From Gaeumannomyces sp. JS-464 (lineage: Eukaryota > Ascomycota > Sordariomycetes > Magnaporthales > Magnaporthaceae): 64,000 nt of DNA. The stretch is from contig NGZR01000004.1 of the NCBI GenBank assembly GCA_002197995.1, forward strand, positions 5,556,443 to 5,620,442, in the 5' to 3' direction. Shown piece by piece: positions 11,220-25,153 of this stretch (position 1 is its first letter; each line of letters opens with the position of its first letter). Position numbers and translations under genes: made by a program. The notes under the pieces are model-generated. The model worked only from the letters and a program-made list of their open reading frames with translations, did not search any database and was not told where the DNA came from.

Positions 11220-14200
11220 ATGTCTTCCAGAATCACCCGCTCGTCGGTTCGTCACGCTGCCAACCAAGCAGGCCAGCCAGCCTCGCAGACCCTACCCTCC
11301 GACTCCCCGACCACCTCCACCACTCCTGCCCTAGCCGCCGAATCGCCCGCCCATCAGGCTGCGACTGCTGCCGCTACCCCCAAGGCGCCTGCTGCCCCCG
11401 CCCTGCACCGAGAGCCCGCGCGAGCCTCGACACGCAAACGCAAGTCCAGAGACTCCGCCAACTCCCAGCCCGAGTCCCCGGACCAGCCGACCTCGGCTCG
11501 CCGCCCCAAGCGCCAGAAGGCCCTCGCCTCGGACCAGCCTCCGCCCCAGCCGCCCTCCCAGTCGCCCGCCGCCTCGACACGCAGCCGCAAAGGCAAAGCG
11601 CTTGCGGCCATGTCGAGTCCAGAGTAAGCCCGTTCCTTGTTGTCTCTCTGACCTGGACTGGAGCTGATGTGAAATTGATTCAGCAGTCCCGGTGCTGGCC
11701 CCTCTGGCCCAGCCGAGCCGTCCTCGAGTCAGAAGCCAAGCAGGAGCAAGAGAACTGCACACGGATCTGGAGGTAGGCCGCGCATGCAAACCCTCAAAAT
11801 GCCTGACAAACCGACCGCGCTGTGTGCTGCTCTGCACAATCAATCGTTTCGAGCGGGGCTAATAACAGTGCGCCGCCTTCCTACAGAGCCGGGAGCGAGC
11901 TCAGCTGCCTCCACGTCGACCCGTCGATCCTCGAAGCGCCAGCCCAAGACTGACGCAGACCAAGACACGCCGATGACGGGCACCCAAGAGGCAGAGAAGG
12001 CCAACCTGCCTCCGCCACCACCCCCGCCCGAGCCAGCGAGAGAGGACAGCGATGATAATGACGATGATGAGACCAACCGTTACGAAGAAGAAGAAGAAGA
12101 CGATGACGATGACGACATTGATCCGTTTGGTGGATTCGGCGGCCCTCCTCGCGGTCTCGGTGTCTCTCTGCCGATGCTGCACACGCTGATGTCCGGCATC
12201 GGGACGAGATTGCGGGATCTCTTGACCAGCCTGCGCCAGAAGGAAGACCCGTCGGTGCAGTTGATCGCTCTCCAGGAGCTTTCCGAGATTCTCCTAGTTT
12301 CCAACGAAGACAACCTCTCCGGCCACTTCTCCCCCGACGCTTTCGTCAAGGAACTGGTCGCCCTGATGCAGCCACACGAGATCACCGGCGAGGAGAACCC
12401 CGAGATGATGCTACTGGCCTGCCGCTGTCTGGCAAATCTAATGGAGGCGCTCCCTCCCAGCGTCGCCAATGTTGTCTACGGCGGGGCTGTGCCCGTCCTA
12501 TGCCAGAAGCTCCTCGAGATTTCCTTCATCGACCTTGCCGAGCAGGCCCTGAGCACCCTCGAAAAGATCTCGTACGAGTACCCCGCCAGCATTGTCCGCG
12601 AGGGAGGCCTGACTGCCTGCCTGTCGTACCTCGAGTTCTTCGCCACGAGCACCCAGCGGACGGCCGTCACCACCGCCGCCAACTGCTGCCGGAACATCAC
12701 CGAGGACTCGTTTCCCGTCATCAAGGAGTCATGCCCATCTTGCTCAATGTGCTCAGTAGCAGCGACCAGAGGGTTGTGGAGAAGGCCTCGCTGTGCGTTT
12801 CCCGCATCGTCGAGAGCTTCCGCTACCACCCGTCCAAGCTGGAAGAGCTCGTGAGCGTCGACCTGCTCAAGGCCTTGCTGCGTCTGCTGCTGCCGGGCTC
12901 TACCAACCTCATCAGTCCCAGCATCCACACCCAGTTCCTGCGTGTCCTGGCGCACACTGCCCGGGCGAGCCCTCAGCTGTCGGCCGAGCTGTTCAGACTC
13001 AATATCGTCGAGACCCTCTACCAGATCCTCACGGGGGTATCGCCCCCGAGCGGCACCGATGACGTCGCTTCCAAGCTGGACAGCGTACTTATCATGCAGG
13101 CTTTGATCCACCGCCCACGGGAGCAGATCATCGAGACGCTCAACGTCGTGTGCGAACTTCTGCCTGCCCCCCTCGCCACCTCGGACCCCACATCTCGCGA
13201 GTTCGCCGTCTCGGCCGAACCCGTCACTCCGTCATCCCAAGGCTCCGGGAACCGCAAGAAGACGGCAAACGAGAGGCGGGTGGATCTGCTGGAAGACTGC
13301 AAGGAGGAGGTCCGGCGCTTCTCGCTCATCCTCTTCCCCACCTTGACTGACGCTTTTTCGAGCACGGTGAATCTTAGCGTCCGGCAGAAGGTGCTTACAG
13401 CGCAGCTGAAGATGCTGTCGAACCTCGACACCGAGATCCTCACCGAGGCGCTCAAGACTGTGCCGTACGCCTCGTTCCTCGCATCTATCCTCTCCCAGGG
13501 CGACCACCCCACGCTCGTCATGTCCGCCCTGCAGGCTACCGAGCTACTTATGAGCCGGCTAGATAGCGTGTACCGGTATCAGCTGTACCGGGAGGGTGTT
13601 ATTGCCGAGATAACAAAGCTGTCGCTGGAGGAGCCCAAGGCCGGGTCGGAGGAGGGGGCCAAGACTGCTGATGAGGCTCGCCCGGAGACTCCTCGACAGC
13701 CGACTGCGTCGGCCGAGTCCGAGGATAAGTCGGCCCAGCCCGACTCGGACGACGAGGACAACGAAGACGCCGATGACGACGAGGACGGCGACGAGGACGG
13801 CGGGGACGAGGAGCACTCGCACCATTCGTCGGATGACGAGGGGAACGACAATGATGAGGAGAACGAAAACGAGCACCAGATTGACGATATCTCTGGGTCC
13901 CCGGCCAGTTCTGATGGCTCCACCATGTCCATCGACGGGCCGCCTCGCCACATTGTGTCCAGTGCCGATGCCATGCGGCAGCGCATCACTGAGGCTGCCA
14001 AGAAGTTCCTCGAGACGCATGAGACGGAGAAGCACGGGAAGCTGATGAAGAAGAAGGCGACTGAGATTCTCGACAGTCTTTCATCCCTGGCGGCGGAGAT
14101 CGAGGCCTTCTACGTCCACCGGAGCGCCCAGAGCCTGGTCCCGGCCAACGGTGTTGCATTGTTCAAGCGGCTTGCGTCTTATTTCGACTCGGACGTTCTC

Positions 14201-17200
14201 GAGAGCGTCACCAGCGCGGAGCTCCTGGCATCGGGCCTGGTGCGGGTTTTGGAGGAGGTCTTCAACAACCAGGACGAGACCCTAGCCACGGCGGCGCAGT
14301 CCGACTTCTTGCAGGTCTTCATGGGCTACACGGTCAAGTCGAGGCCCAAGACGGCCACGGCCGACTCCCCTGCGACGCCCTTCAGCGTCCTGATCCATAA
14401 ACTTCAGGATCTGCTGAGTAGGTCTGAGCATTTCGAGGTCATCACCGTCCACCACAACTCGTTCGACGGGAACCGCAGCAGCGCCGCGTCCATGCTTGCC
14501 AAGCAGATTCGGCTGAAGCTTGTCGCCGACGAGGACTCTGAGATCCCGCGGGCTTACCGCAACATTATGGTTTCCATCCATGCCATCTCGACATTCAAGT
14601 CACTCGACGACTACCTCCGCCCCCGCATCTCGGCGTCCGAGAGGCCGAGACACGTAGGACGCAGCGCACTGTCGCGCGCAATGGCTGCCGTGGCCGCTGG
14701 TTCTGCTGGCATCCCGCTCAGCGAAGCCGCCGCTCGGCTGGCGGAGCGTCTCCCCGGCCTGGGTGGCTCCGGCACCCCGCCCTTGTTCCCTCCCTACGCA
14801 CCCTCCTCTTCTGCCTCCCGGTCGTCTCGCAAGGCCAAGTCCAGGTCTAATCCCCAGCCCGAGACGCCGAGCACCCCGGAGCAGAGCTCGGCTGGCGCTT
14901 CACGCGAGAAGGGTGTCCTGCGACGGTCTAGTCGCCGCCAGCCAGCCTCGGCAGACACGCCCCCTCCGCCTCGTCCGCCCCCGGAGGAGGAGGAGGAGGA
15001 TCTGGCCAGCGCCCTGGAGTGTGCCGACGAGAAGCAGCTGGCGGAGGAGGACGAGGAGATGGGCGAGAGCAGTGCCTTGGATGCCATTGTCGGTGCCCTG
15101 GACGAGGACATGGAGGACGACGAATCCACTCCCGATCCGACTGCCGTGAACATGGAGGTTGCCCGGCCGGAAAGATCACGGCTCGCAAGGAGGACGGCAC
15201 TCGTGTCCCAACACCATCGCAATCCGTCTCGGCCGCGCCGCCGCCTCCCCCTTCGGCCCTCGCGAGCGCCACCAGCAGGGCCAGTGCGCTTACTGCGGCG
15301 CTCCAGAACTCCCCTACGCCTGGCGGGCCCTCGGCCCTTGTCGTATGCGGCTGCGGTCCAAGCCATGCCTCAGGACTGGCACATTGAGTTCAGCCTCGAT
15401 GGGAAGGTCATTCCCAACGAACCACGATCTACCGCGCCATACACACGCCGGCCGTCGCCACACCCGACGACCACCTGAGCCGGAACGTGTGGTCTGCCGT
15501 CCACCCCATCAAAGTTCCGTCGAGTGCCAGGCCCGCCGCCGCCAGCCGAAGGCACCCCCTTCAGCGCATCTTTTGAGGGCAGCGCAAACTACTGCCGAGA
15601 GCGGAGAGGCCGCCTCGCTGGCCAAGCATCCGGATACCGCCTCCATTCTCCGTCTGCTCAGGATGCTCCACGACCTGAACGCCAACATCGACGACGTCCT
15701 GGTCGAGAACAAGGATGCGCTCAAGCTCAACGTCGAGCCGCTGTCTCAGTTTGTGAACACGAAGCTCACGGCGAAGCTGAACCGCCAGCTGGAGGAGCCG
15801 CTCATCGTGGCGAGCAACTGCCTGCCGAGCTGGAGCGAGGACCTGGCGCGGCTGTATCCGTTCCTGTTCCCCTTTGAGACGCGGCATCTCTTCCTGCAGT
15901 CTACCTCGTTCGGATACGCTCGGTCTATGACCCGATGGCAGAACGCCCAGTCGCAGGAGGAGTCGCGCCGCGATCGCCGCGACGAGCGGCCGTTCCTGGG
16001 CCGTCTCCAGCGGCAGAAAGTGCGCATCTCGCGCTCCAAGATCCTCGAGTCTGCCGTCAAGGTCATGGAGCTCTATGGGGCGAACCAGAGCATCCTCGAG
16101 GTCGAGTACTTTGAGGAGGTCGGCACCGGACTCGGTCCCACGCTCGAGTTCTACAGCACCGTGTCCAAGGAGTTCTCCAAGAAGAAGCTCAAGCTCTGGC
16201 GCGATGCGGACCCGCACGACGCGGAAGAGTTTGTGGCCAGCCCCAACGGCCTGTTCCCGAGACCCATCAGCGAGGACGAGGGCTCGGGCGGCAACAGCGA
16301 GCGGATCCTGGGCCTGTTCAAGATGCTGGGCAAGTTTGTGGCCCGGTCCATGATCGACTCTCGCATCATCGACATCAACCTCAACCCCATCTTCTTCCGC
16401 ATTGGCGACGAGAAGTCGGGCGTGCGGCCCTCGCTCGGCGCCGTCAAGGTCGTGGACCCGGTCCTCGCCCGGTCGCTGATGCTGATCAAGAAGTTCTCGC
16501 TCGCCAAGAAGGAGATCGACGAGGACCCGCACCGCACGCCGGCTCAGAAGGTTGCCGACACAGAGAACATTACGATTAACAACATCCGCATCGAGGACCT
16601 CTCCCTGGACTTCACCATGCCTGGGCAGCCGCACATCGAGCTGGTGCCCAACGGCTCGCACGTGAATCTCACCATCGAGAATGTCGACCTGTACCTGGAG
16701 AAGGTCCTTGACATGACGCTCGGCAGCGGAGTGCGCAGGCAGATAGATGCCTTCCGCAAGGGCTTCTCGCAAGTCTTCCCCTACTCGGCCCTAAGTGCCT
16801 TCACCCCTGACGAGCTTGTGTCTCTCTTTGGTCGTGTCGAGGAAGACTGGTCTCTTGAAAGTAAGCAACATGCCTCCCCCCCCCCCCCCCCCCCCCCCCC
16901 CTTTTTTTTTTTTTTCTTTCTTCCTCCTCTCCCCAAGTCCCCTTGTTCGATTGACCGTTTGCTTGTCACCACATGCTGACTGTCTGTGTCTTTTTGCTTT
17001 AGCCCTTATGGATTCGATCAAGGCAGACCACGGCTACAATATGGATAGCCGTAGCGTGAGGAATCTGCTCCAATTCATGAGCGAACTGACGCCTGCCGAG
17101 CGACGCGACTTCCTGCAGTTCACTACTGGCAGCCCCAAGCTCCCGATTGGAGGTATGTTTTGCCCACTCTTCTATCCATTGTGCTCACGTCCTCCGCCAT

Positions 17201-17442
17201 GTGTGATTATGTTATCTTTTGCTGATCCTAGGATGCTGCACACAGGCTTTAAGAGCTTGAACCCCATGTTCACGGTGGTTTGCAAGCCCAGCGAGGAGCC
17301 ATACACGTCCGACGACTACCTCCCGAGTGTCATGACGTGCGTAAACTACCTCAAGCTGCCCGACTACACTTCAGTCGATGTGCTGAAGAGGCGCTTGATG
17401 ACGGCCATGAAGGAGGGCCAGGGAGCATTCCACCTGTCTTAG
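11220..17442 (+). CDS. UFD4: UFD4/TRIP12-type HECT E3 ubiquitin ligase
   Basis: E3 ligase of the ubiquitin-fusion-degradation pathway (yeast Ufd4, human TRIP12). A basic, disordered N-terminus precedes an acidic run (12090-12120). An ARM/HEAT-repeat block starts SVQLIALQELSEILLVSNED. A second acidic, Ser-rich region follows (13680-13880), and a C-terminal HECT domain starts near 16020. The last exon contains LPSVMTCVNYLKLPDYTS; its Cys (about residue 1905) is the expected thioester nucleophile. Five exons: introns 11624-11683, 11773-11886, 16861-17002 and 17153-17245, all GT-AG and in phase. Five 1-nt indels lie near 12727, 15165, 15343, 15419 and 15545, the last four clustered in the Pro/Ala-rich linker before HECT. 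Corrected length is exactly 1939 codons, so the gene is probably intact in the organism. Confidence 0.92.
16876..16915. repeat. Poly-C/poly-T homopolymer pair inside a HECT-gene intron
   Basis: 26 consecutive C then 14 T, beginning 15 bases after the 5' splice site at 16861. It lies wholly within the intron, so it does not affect the protein. Lengths of such runs are unreliable in sequencing. Confidence 0.9.
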
Positions 17443-18533
17443 ATACGCCTGCCTATGTACTATCATGGTTCGTTCTCTTCTTCTTTCCTTTTCACCGGAG
17501 CTCTGCACCCGCTGCTGGGTAATTGTAGGAGTTATTTGCAAGTGATGAGATCAGGAGGGCATTTCTTCTTTTTTCCCTCCCCTTTCTTCCTTCTCTCTCT
17601 ATGATGAAACGGGTATGGCATAAAAAATCCGGAGCATGGTATTTATAAGCTTTTATGATTTTTCTATCCCATGTTGTTGTGGCCACCCCTGGGGCGATGA
17701 ACATTAAATGGGCCAGGGATACGAAGCTGTGGCTCTCGTTTCTGCTCTCGCTTGCATTCGATGGCGAACTTGGGGGTTGGTTTGTTGGACCGCTTGTGTT
17801 TGTTGATTGCCGTGGCTTTTTTTGTTTTTGTGTTTTGCCGTCCTGCTGCCCCCAATCTCGCCATTTTCACATGCACTTCCTTTTTTTGTTCTTCTCTTTC
17901 TTCTTCTATTTTGGTCAGCGAGAGAGCGCACGGCCAGCGAGAGTTGGCACTTGTGGCTCTTGTTTTTCTTGTTATTTTAAAGGCCGTCCGGTGTTTTTGG
18001 TTTTCCCCATCTTCGCTTCTTGTCCCTCTTACCCAGGGCCTGTGGGCTTTTTACTGTCGGCATTACATCAGTTTCCAAATAGATTGGCAATTGACCAGGG
18101 ATTTTATTTCATCCAGATCAGCTGATCCTGGGTGCGTGTCGTGTGGATGCAAAGCTTAATTGGCAATGATACGGACCAATTGGCGGGGACGCAGTGGTGC
18201 CTAAATGCGCTACGTCACAGTGGCGCGAAACCAGCGCGACCCGGCGCGTGTGCGTTGCAGCTTCAGGCGTGCTTCCAGCGGCCTGACCACTGCATTGATC
18301 CCTGTGATGGGCCCCTCGGGAAGGTCTGGACCCACCTGACCATCAACTCTGCTCTGTGCTGCGCTCAACTTCATTCAGCACGCTTGCTGTGCCAGCTCGG
18401 CTTTCCGATCGCAACTCCGTGCCATGCTCAATTTATCCTACATATATCTGCACGCACCGGACCCCTGAATGTGATCGCTTTTCCTCCTCCCTGCCTCTCC
18501 CCTGCCGGCGACGGCTTAACAATAACCCCCGCC
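17443..18533. other. Intergenic: 3' UTR of HECT gene and promoter of next gene
   Basis: T-rich with several T runs (17560-17600, 17815-17890) and no coding sequence I can support. The segment 18480-18533 is a C/T-rich leader just before the next ATG. Confidence 0.55.
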
Positions 18534-21500
18534 ATGGCGCCCCGGACACGATCTTCAGCCCCCCAGTCGTCGGCCCAGCGCAAGACGCCCGCCTCGGCCC
18601 CGGCCTCCAGAGTCTACCGCCATGCCGACCCGCCGCTGCAGCAAACCCGTTTCCCCCGCCGAAGAAGACGATCAAGACGTACGGCCGGCGCACGACGCGC
18701 GTGTCGGCCTCGGCGGCCCTCAGGCAACAGACAATGACCCAGATCGGATACGTGATCCCTACTCAGCCGGATGAGCTGGACGACGACGACGAGAGCGAGA
18801 GCGAGAACGAGAACGATAGCGACCGCAACGTCCATCATGATGACAAGGGAAAGCGGCCGGAGAAGCAGTCCCAGGATGAAGATGTGGAAAAGCACGGGGC
18901 GCCGCAGGGTCCAGCGCGTGCTAGCAAGATGTCCACGACAGGGCAGAGCAAACGGAGCAGACCAAGCAAGAGGAGGAAGACGATGGGTGATGCGCCCAGC
19001 TCGTCATTCATGACGCAGACCCTGACACAGATGCTCCCAGGGTCGACTGAAAGGGAGATGGCGCCCATTACCATTAGCGATTCCGAGGACGACCAAGACG
19101 ACCAAGACGACCACGAGGGCGGCGACGAGAACATGGTCGGCGGGATGGACATTCTTGGCGGGGTGGCGTCGACCAAGCGCACAGCGGGGAACAGCCTAGC
19201 AGGGCATCGTCCATCGTCCCGCAGACCCCTACCCATGACAGGAAACCCATGAGCGCTGCTATGCCGCTTTCTCCCGCGGTTTTGTCGCCCAGTGTGCGCA
19301 TGTTGATCAGGAATAGCAGCCCTCTCGGCGCCCGCCGGTCGCCTCTAAAGGACAAATCGACCAATGCGAGCGCGGCGCCGCCAAGGCCGCTGCAGCAGAG
19401 GACCACAGCAGCAGCGACAGCCTCGTCGTCGTCAGAGAAGAGGAAGCGTCATCCGACTCCCCGTGAAGCCGCCATCCCGGACTCGTACAGCACCGCCGGC
19501 GAGCTGTCGTCACCGGCAGCACCGGCAGCACCGGCAGCACCCAGTAGCAGCGGTACGCTGGGTGGAGCTGGTGCTGCAGCTGCCGCCGAAAACGTCTCTT
19601 CTTCTCTCCTTGGCACGCCGACGAGGAGGAGTGCCGAGCGTAGCCCCCTGGGGGAGCTGTCCCTGGCTGACCTTCCACGGACGCTCCCGCCGCCGCGCAG
19701 ACGTGTCGCTCAAAGCGTGGGCTCGAGTCCGCGCGCGCCCGACGAGAACACGACGCCTCAGAGGCCCGTTGCTGCGGCACCAACTGTCGCTGGTCCCTCT
19801 GCCGGTGGCATCCTGCGCAGGGCTGCTCGGCCTGTCGACGCTGAGATACCAGATTCGGACGAAGAGCTCGACTCACTGGATCCGACTCCAAACAAGTCTA
19901 CCCCCACGCCTAGGAGGGTGGCTTTTGCTGACATGGACGAGTCGGAAGATGCGGGTGACTCGGGACTGGCGCCTGAGACCCCAACCAGACCACCGCCCAG
20001 GCGGCCTGCACCAGCCACCGAGGTCGGTGGAGGGGATGAGACACTGGTGGAGCCTGGTAGTCCGACCCCGGTTGCTCGCAGGGCTGTGTCTGGTGCGGCA
20101 CAACATGACGCGGGCTCGACGGTCGAGAGTGATTCCGAGGCCGAAGCGGAAGGCTCTGTGCCCGAAACACCAACCCGAAGGCCGAGCCAGAGGATACAGG
20201 CGACGGAGATGACGGGCTCTGCTGGTAGAAGGACGAGAACGGGAAACACGATTCCTCTCGACGCCGAGATAGGAGATTCGGACGTGGAGGCGGATAGCCC
20301 AAGCCCGACGCCCCAGAGAATACGCCCAGCCACTCCCACTACAACTACGCCCACGCCTGCGGCTCGGGCTGCCAGTCAGAATATACCCTCGACCAAGGTA
20401 AAACAACCGAGCCCTCTCCCACCCAGGGAAGTTCCTGGGTCCTCGTCTCCTGTGCACGGCATTGCCGCTGGCGGTCCAGGTTCCACCCTCCCTTCGTCTA
20501 TGCCCAGGCCCACTGAGCATCCTGCCGAGATTCCAACAAGCGATCACGGTGGTAACGATGGCGAGGACACACCCCTCACGTCTCCTGGCGTCGTGGTCAA
20601 GACATCTCCTGTGCGCCCGCCGTCGCGACGCACCCCGCTGAAGACGGGTCAGGCACGCACCCAGAGGCACACACAGAGGCACACGCAACATGAGACTCAG
20701 GGGGCATATACGCAGCTCATGGAGAGCCAGAGGGTGCCAATGGAGGTGCTCCGCGAGATGCCACCAGCTTCGGAGAAGTCGGACGTGGTGGTTACGATGC
20801 ACCCGAGCCGTGCGCAGGAGGTTGTTGACGGGGTGCGCAACCACGAGTTCAGGGCGACTCGGTTCCCGCGCTCCGTCGTGCGGGTGTGGATCTACGTCGG
20901 CCGACCGGCCCAGGAGCTGCGCTACATGGCGACCCTGGGGCCGGCGCGGACCAAAGGGCAGATCGACCCGAACACGGGTCTGGGGAACGCCGAGTTCAAC
21001 GAGGGCAAGCGCATGGCGGGCGGCGTGGCCAAGTTTGCGTACGAGCTCGTGCAGGTCTACGAACTCAGCAACCCCGTCTCGCTCGACCGGATGCGCGAGA
21101 GCGGCTGGACCGAGGGCCAGGACGAGCGCAGCCACAAGTTCCTGCCGCCGGCGGTAGTCGGCCAGCTGCTGGCGAACCTGAGGTGTGCTCTGTTTGACGA
21201 CGGGGAGCAGCATCGGCTGGAGAGAGACGACGACGACGACGACGAGGGCTTTGATCAGGAGGAAGGGGGCAGACCGCCGCCTGGGACGGGGCCACGTCGG
21301 CGAGCCGGTCCATCTCGCAGCAGGTCGAAGCGCAGATCCACAGCGACATTGAGCACTCTACGCAATTTGCGCCCGTGCTGGGTACGAAGGGGAGGAGTCA
21401 TACCGTCGAGTCAGCGAACCTCCCCGGTGGCCGCCCGCACCCCGGCCAGACGTGGGCTGCGGCGCAACTCGAATACGAAAGATGGGTTCATCGCGCCGCC

Positions 21501-22007
21501 GCCGCCGCCGCCACCTCAGAGTGCCGGCAGACGCATGTCGCAACGCCTGCAGCAGCAGCAGCAGCAACACGGGCCAAAAACTCCAGCGGCGCCCAGGAGC
21601 GGCAGGAAGGCCGTCTCGTTCTCTCAAGCCACGACGGCCAGCCAGCCGTCGACACAGGCCATGCTGCCGTCGTCGTCGCCAGTCCAGCGGCTGCCGTCGC
21701 AGTCGCGGGCATCAACACGGAAAAAGACGCCAACAGCGGCACAGCAGCCTATCCTAATCTCGTCATCCAGCGGACTCGGAAACTCGCTGAAGACGGGGCG
21801 GCTCCATGGCGACGACTATGAGGAAGGGGCGAAGTGGACCTCTCTGTGGGCGAGCCGTACAACCCGCAGAGCGAGAGCGGTGGTGACTACTCGCCTCGGT
21901 CGTCGTCGCAGATTTACCTCCCCGAGAGCCTGGTGCGGGAAGAGCCGCGGAAACCGCCGATTATTGTGGACTCGGAGTGTTCGGATATCGAGGAGGGACT
22001 TGTATGA
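18534..22007 (+). CDS. Large disordered protein with an ASCH/PUA-like domain and candidate SUMO-interacting motifs
   Basis: Long protein (about 1158 residues once corrected) beginning MAPRTRSSAPQSSAQRKTP and ending SECSDIEEGLV. Most of it is low-complexity: acidic runs, Ser/Pro/Thr repeats and basic KRxRPSKRRK patches suitable as nuclear signals. One compact domain lies at about 20790-21210 (MHPSRAQEVVDGVRNHEFRA, then RVWIYVGRPAQELRYMATLG, then FAYELVQVYELSNPVSLDRM). It resembles the ASCH/PUA-like fold, which binds nucleic acids in other proteins. The match is by pattern only. ITISDSEDD near the N-terminus and IIVDSECSD at the C-terminus fit the SUMO-interacting pattern. No intron is needed. 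Frame breaks near 18655, 19205, 21265, 21395 and 21830 are mostly 1-nt losses; corrected length is exactly 1159 codons. A nuclear DNA- or RNA-associated role is inference. Confidence 0.75.
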
Positions 22008-22882
22008 TGGGGAGTTTTTTTTTTTTTGTTTATGGCGGCCTTGAGCAGAGCTCTTTTTCTCTTGCTATTATTATCTACCAATACTGTCCAATGGATTCTA
22101 CGGGGCATTCTACAAGACTGGAGGCCGGGCGGCATATGTTTGGTATTAGATGGCTTGCTCGGGCGTTTTTGTTCTTAGGGATGGGTGGATGGATGGGTTG
22201 GGGCCTCGAGACGGAGAATGGGATCCGGGTACTGACTGCCCCAAACGCGCCTGTTACTTTGCTCAGCTACGGGTTTTCGAAACAGATCAATTGTTTGAAA
22301 CTGCAGCCCGAGGGCGGGAGCTTATGCCACTTCATGTGTCTGGACGGCTTTGAGGTTTGTTTGAGGGTGCCTATTGTTTATCTGAAAGAGAATGACAGCG
22401 AAACAAGAGTCTGGGTGCGTGCAGCTGCATCTGGCCTTGAATCCACTGAATCCTCAACTCCCTGGTCTAGGCGGCGCACAGACCTCGAGGGAGCCCCAGC
22501 TTGGAGCCCGGGCTGGCTGCGGGCTGGCAGGTGCGGAAGACACGGTGCCCCACTGTGCTGCTGCTCCTACCGCTTGGAGCATTGAAATCCGTGGCACCCA
22601 TCGCATCACACCAAAATCGAACCTCGACCCAACCCAAAGAAAGGCCCCGGCAAGAGCCACCTCGCCGACAATCGATTGCCCTCGAGCTAGCCGCCCGCCC
22701 GCCCGCCAGCCCAGGCTCGCCTAGCGAGATTTGCACGAGGATATAACCGAAAACCCGCACACAGAGCTCACCTCCCCAGCCAGCCCCCGCTGCATAACGA
22801 GGCCGCCCTCAAAGATGCCTGGTGCCTCCTCGCCGTCATCGCCGCCGCCGCACCACTCGTGAACAGCCCCCATCCGCCGACC
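22008..22882. other. Intergenic between the ASCH-like gene and SEC3
   Basis: No coding sequence supported. The first part has a T run (22016-22026) and AT-richer DNA, consistent with a 3' UTR. The last 300 bases are C-rich with CCAGCC and CCGCC runs leading to the SEC3 start. Confidence 0.5.
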
Positions 22883-25113
22883 ATGGCGTCGAGGGCCGAA
22901 AAGTTCGAGGATGAGAAGCGCCGCATCATCGAGAGCTGCTTCGCGCGGCGCGACGAGGACGGCTCCATCCTCGAGACGTACATCACCCATCCGCATCGTC
23001 GAGTACTCGTCCCACCCGACCTCGCCGCCCCCGCCCCAGGCCCGCACCGCCTCGTCCGAGAAGCCGCGCGTCATCATCGTCGCCGTGCGCAAGTCGGGCC
23101 GCGTCCGCATGCACAAGTCCAAGGAGAACCCCAACGGCTCCTTTAGCATCGGCAAGACCTGGAACCTCGACGACCTGTCCGCCATCGAGTCCTTCACCGG
23201 CCCAACACCAGCCCCGACTACCGCCAGTGGGCCGCCGACGTCGGCTTCACCGTCACCCTCGGCAAGCCCTACTACTGGCAGGCCCAGACCGACAAGGAGA
23301 AGAAGTTCTTTATCGCGAGCCTGATCAAGATCTACGCAAAGTACACTGGCGGCCGCACCCCAGCCCTCTCGGGATTCGACCCCAGGAGGAGGACCAGGTC
23401 TTGGGGGAGCTCAGCGCCGCCCCGGCCAGCCGCCGCTGCAACAGTTCTCCCCGCAGCCCGATCGCCAGAATGCTTCGAACCGCCTCCCGAGTCGCTCACC
23501 AGGGCCCTCTGCCGGCCGCATGCCGCCCGCCGCCCGAACGCTCGCGGTCCCGCCGCCGGCCGCCCACCTTTCCAGAACGATCACCCATGCCAGAGCAGCA
23601 GCAGCAGCAGCAGCCAATGGTCGTCGTGCCCGGATCCAGAGGCGGCTACGGCGGGCGGGACGGCGCTCGAGACGCCGCCCGCGGTGCCCCAGATTACCGA
23701 GGCTCACCCCCGAGGCCACAACTGATGATGGGCCGGGACGGCTCCGCGTCGCCAGCCGCTAGTTTCGACTCGACGCGGTCCGCCAACCAGAGTGCGCTGC
23801 GCCGCCTCGCCGGCTCTAACAAGAGCCAGGACTCGGTGGCCGCCTCCCTCACCGCCAGGAGCGAGGACGGCGGCAGCATCACGACTACGAGGTCCCGCGA
23901 GCCGCCGCCGCCGCCGCCCAACGGATCCGGCCGCTTTGGCGGCAGCTCCTCTGATCTCACCGTCACGCGAGACGAGCGCCCCCAGAACGGAAGCGTCCGC
24001 CCATGGATCCGGGCCGGCCGCAGGGCTACTCGGACGACGCCCTGGTGCCGGCCCCGCTGATGAGCTCAGGCATGCGGCGCGACAGGAGCCCGCCGTTCCC
24101 CCTAGGAGCGTGCGCCGCAAGCCCTCGTCGCGTCTCGTGCCGAGTCTCGCCCAGGAACATCTCGCTCCGAGGCCAGCTCGCTCCAGGACCGCTCTGTCAT
24201 GGACTCGCCCGGCAGGTTCGACGCTGTCCCGTCCAGGAGCCCCGGCCCCGCCAACGGCTCCTTCTCCAAGCCGCCCACACCGAAGCCCGTCGCCGCCGCC
24301 GCCCCGCCGTCCCCTGCACCTCCACCAGCGGCAGAGCCGTCGCCTCCCCCGCCCAAGACGCCGGTGGAGGAGACCCCTAAATCGCCAGAAGAGGAGGAGC
24401 GCCCTGGGTTGGGCCCCATGATCAAGAAGAAGTCCAAGGGCGACATACAAGGTGTGTTTTGGAAGGCAGCTGCGGCTGCTGGTGGGTTCAAGCCGCGTGC
24501 CGGAGGTGCCGCCGAGAAGTTGCGGCAGGCCGCACTGGCCGTCAAGAACAGCGAAGAGCCGGACGGCATCACGGGCGTTTGCCCGGCGCCCCCGCGGCCG
24601 GCATCGCTGGAGAAGCCGCAGGAGCAGTCGCCCCTCAGCGAGATCCCCGAGGTCACCGTCACACCCTCCCAGCCGGGCCAGGGTTCGGCCGTGCCGGCCG
24701 TCGAGGTCAAGGAGCAGGAGAAGGAGGCCAAGAAGGAGGCGCAGCAGGCCGAGGAGGCCGAGAAGGACGCGAGCCGGCAGTCGGTCGTTACGGGCAACGA
24801 CGTGAAGTACCTGGCCACGCTCGGCGTAGACCCCAGCGTTCTGGACAACCGCAGCGTCGAGTTCACCAAGTGGCTCGACTACTTTGGCTGGGTGCCGGGC
24901 GAGCAGATGCGGTCGCGCAACTTTGACGACCTTAGGATTGACATTGACCGCGAGCTCAACCGGGCCCAGGCCGGCGGCTGGCTCGCGCGGTTCCGTGAGG
25001 AGGACGAGCGCGTCGACGCCATCAAAAGGGGCATCGATCTGTCGATCCAGGAGTGCGAGGAGATGGATAACCTCCTCACCTTGTACAGTGTTGAACTTTC
25101 TGTGAGCAGCCCT

Positions 25114-25153
<40 letters not shown>

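Noticed and set aside
11220..17442. UFD4-type ligase as a pseudogene
   Set aside because: Frame breaks are isolated 1-nt events, the protein stays conserved on both sides including the catalytic Cys, and the corrected length is a multiple of three.
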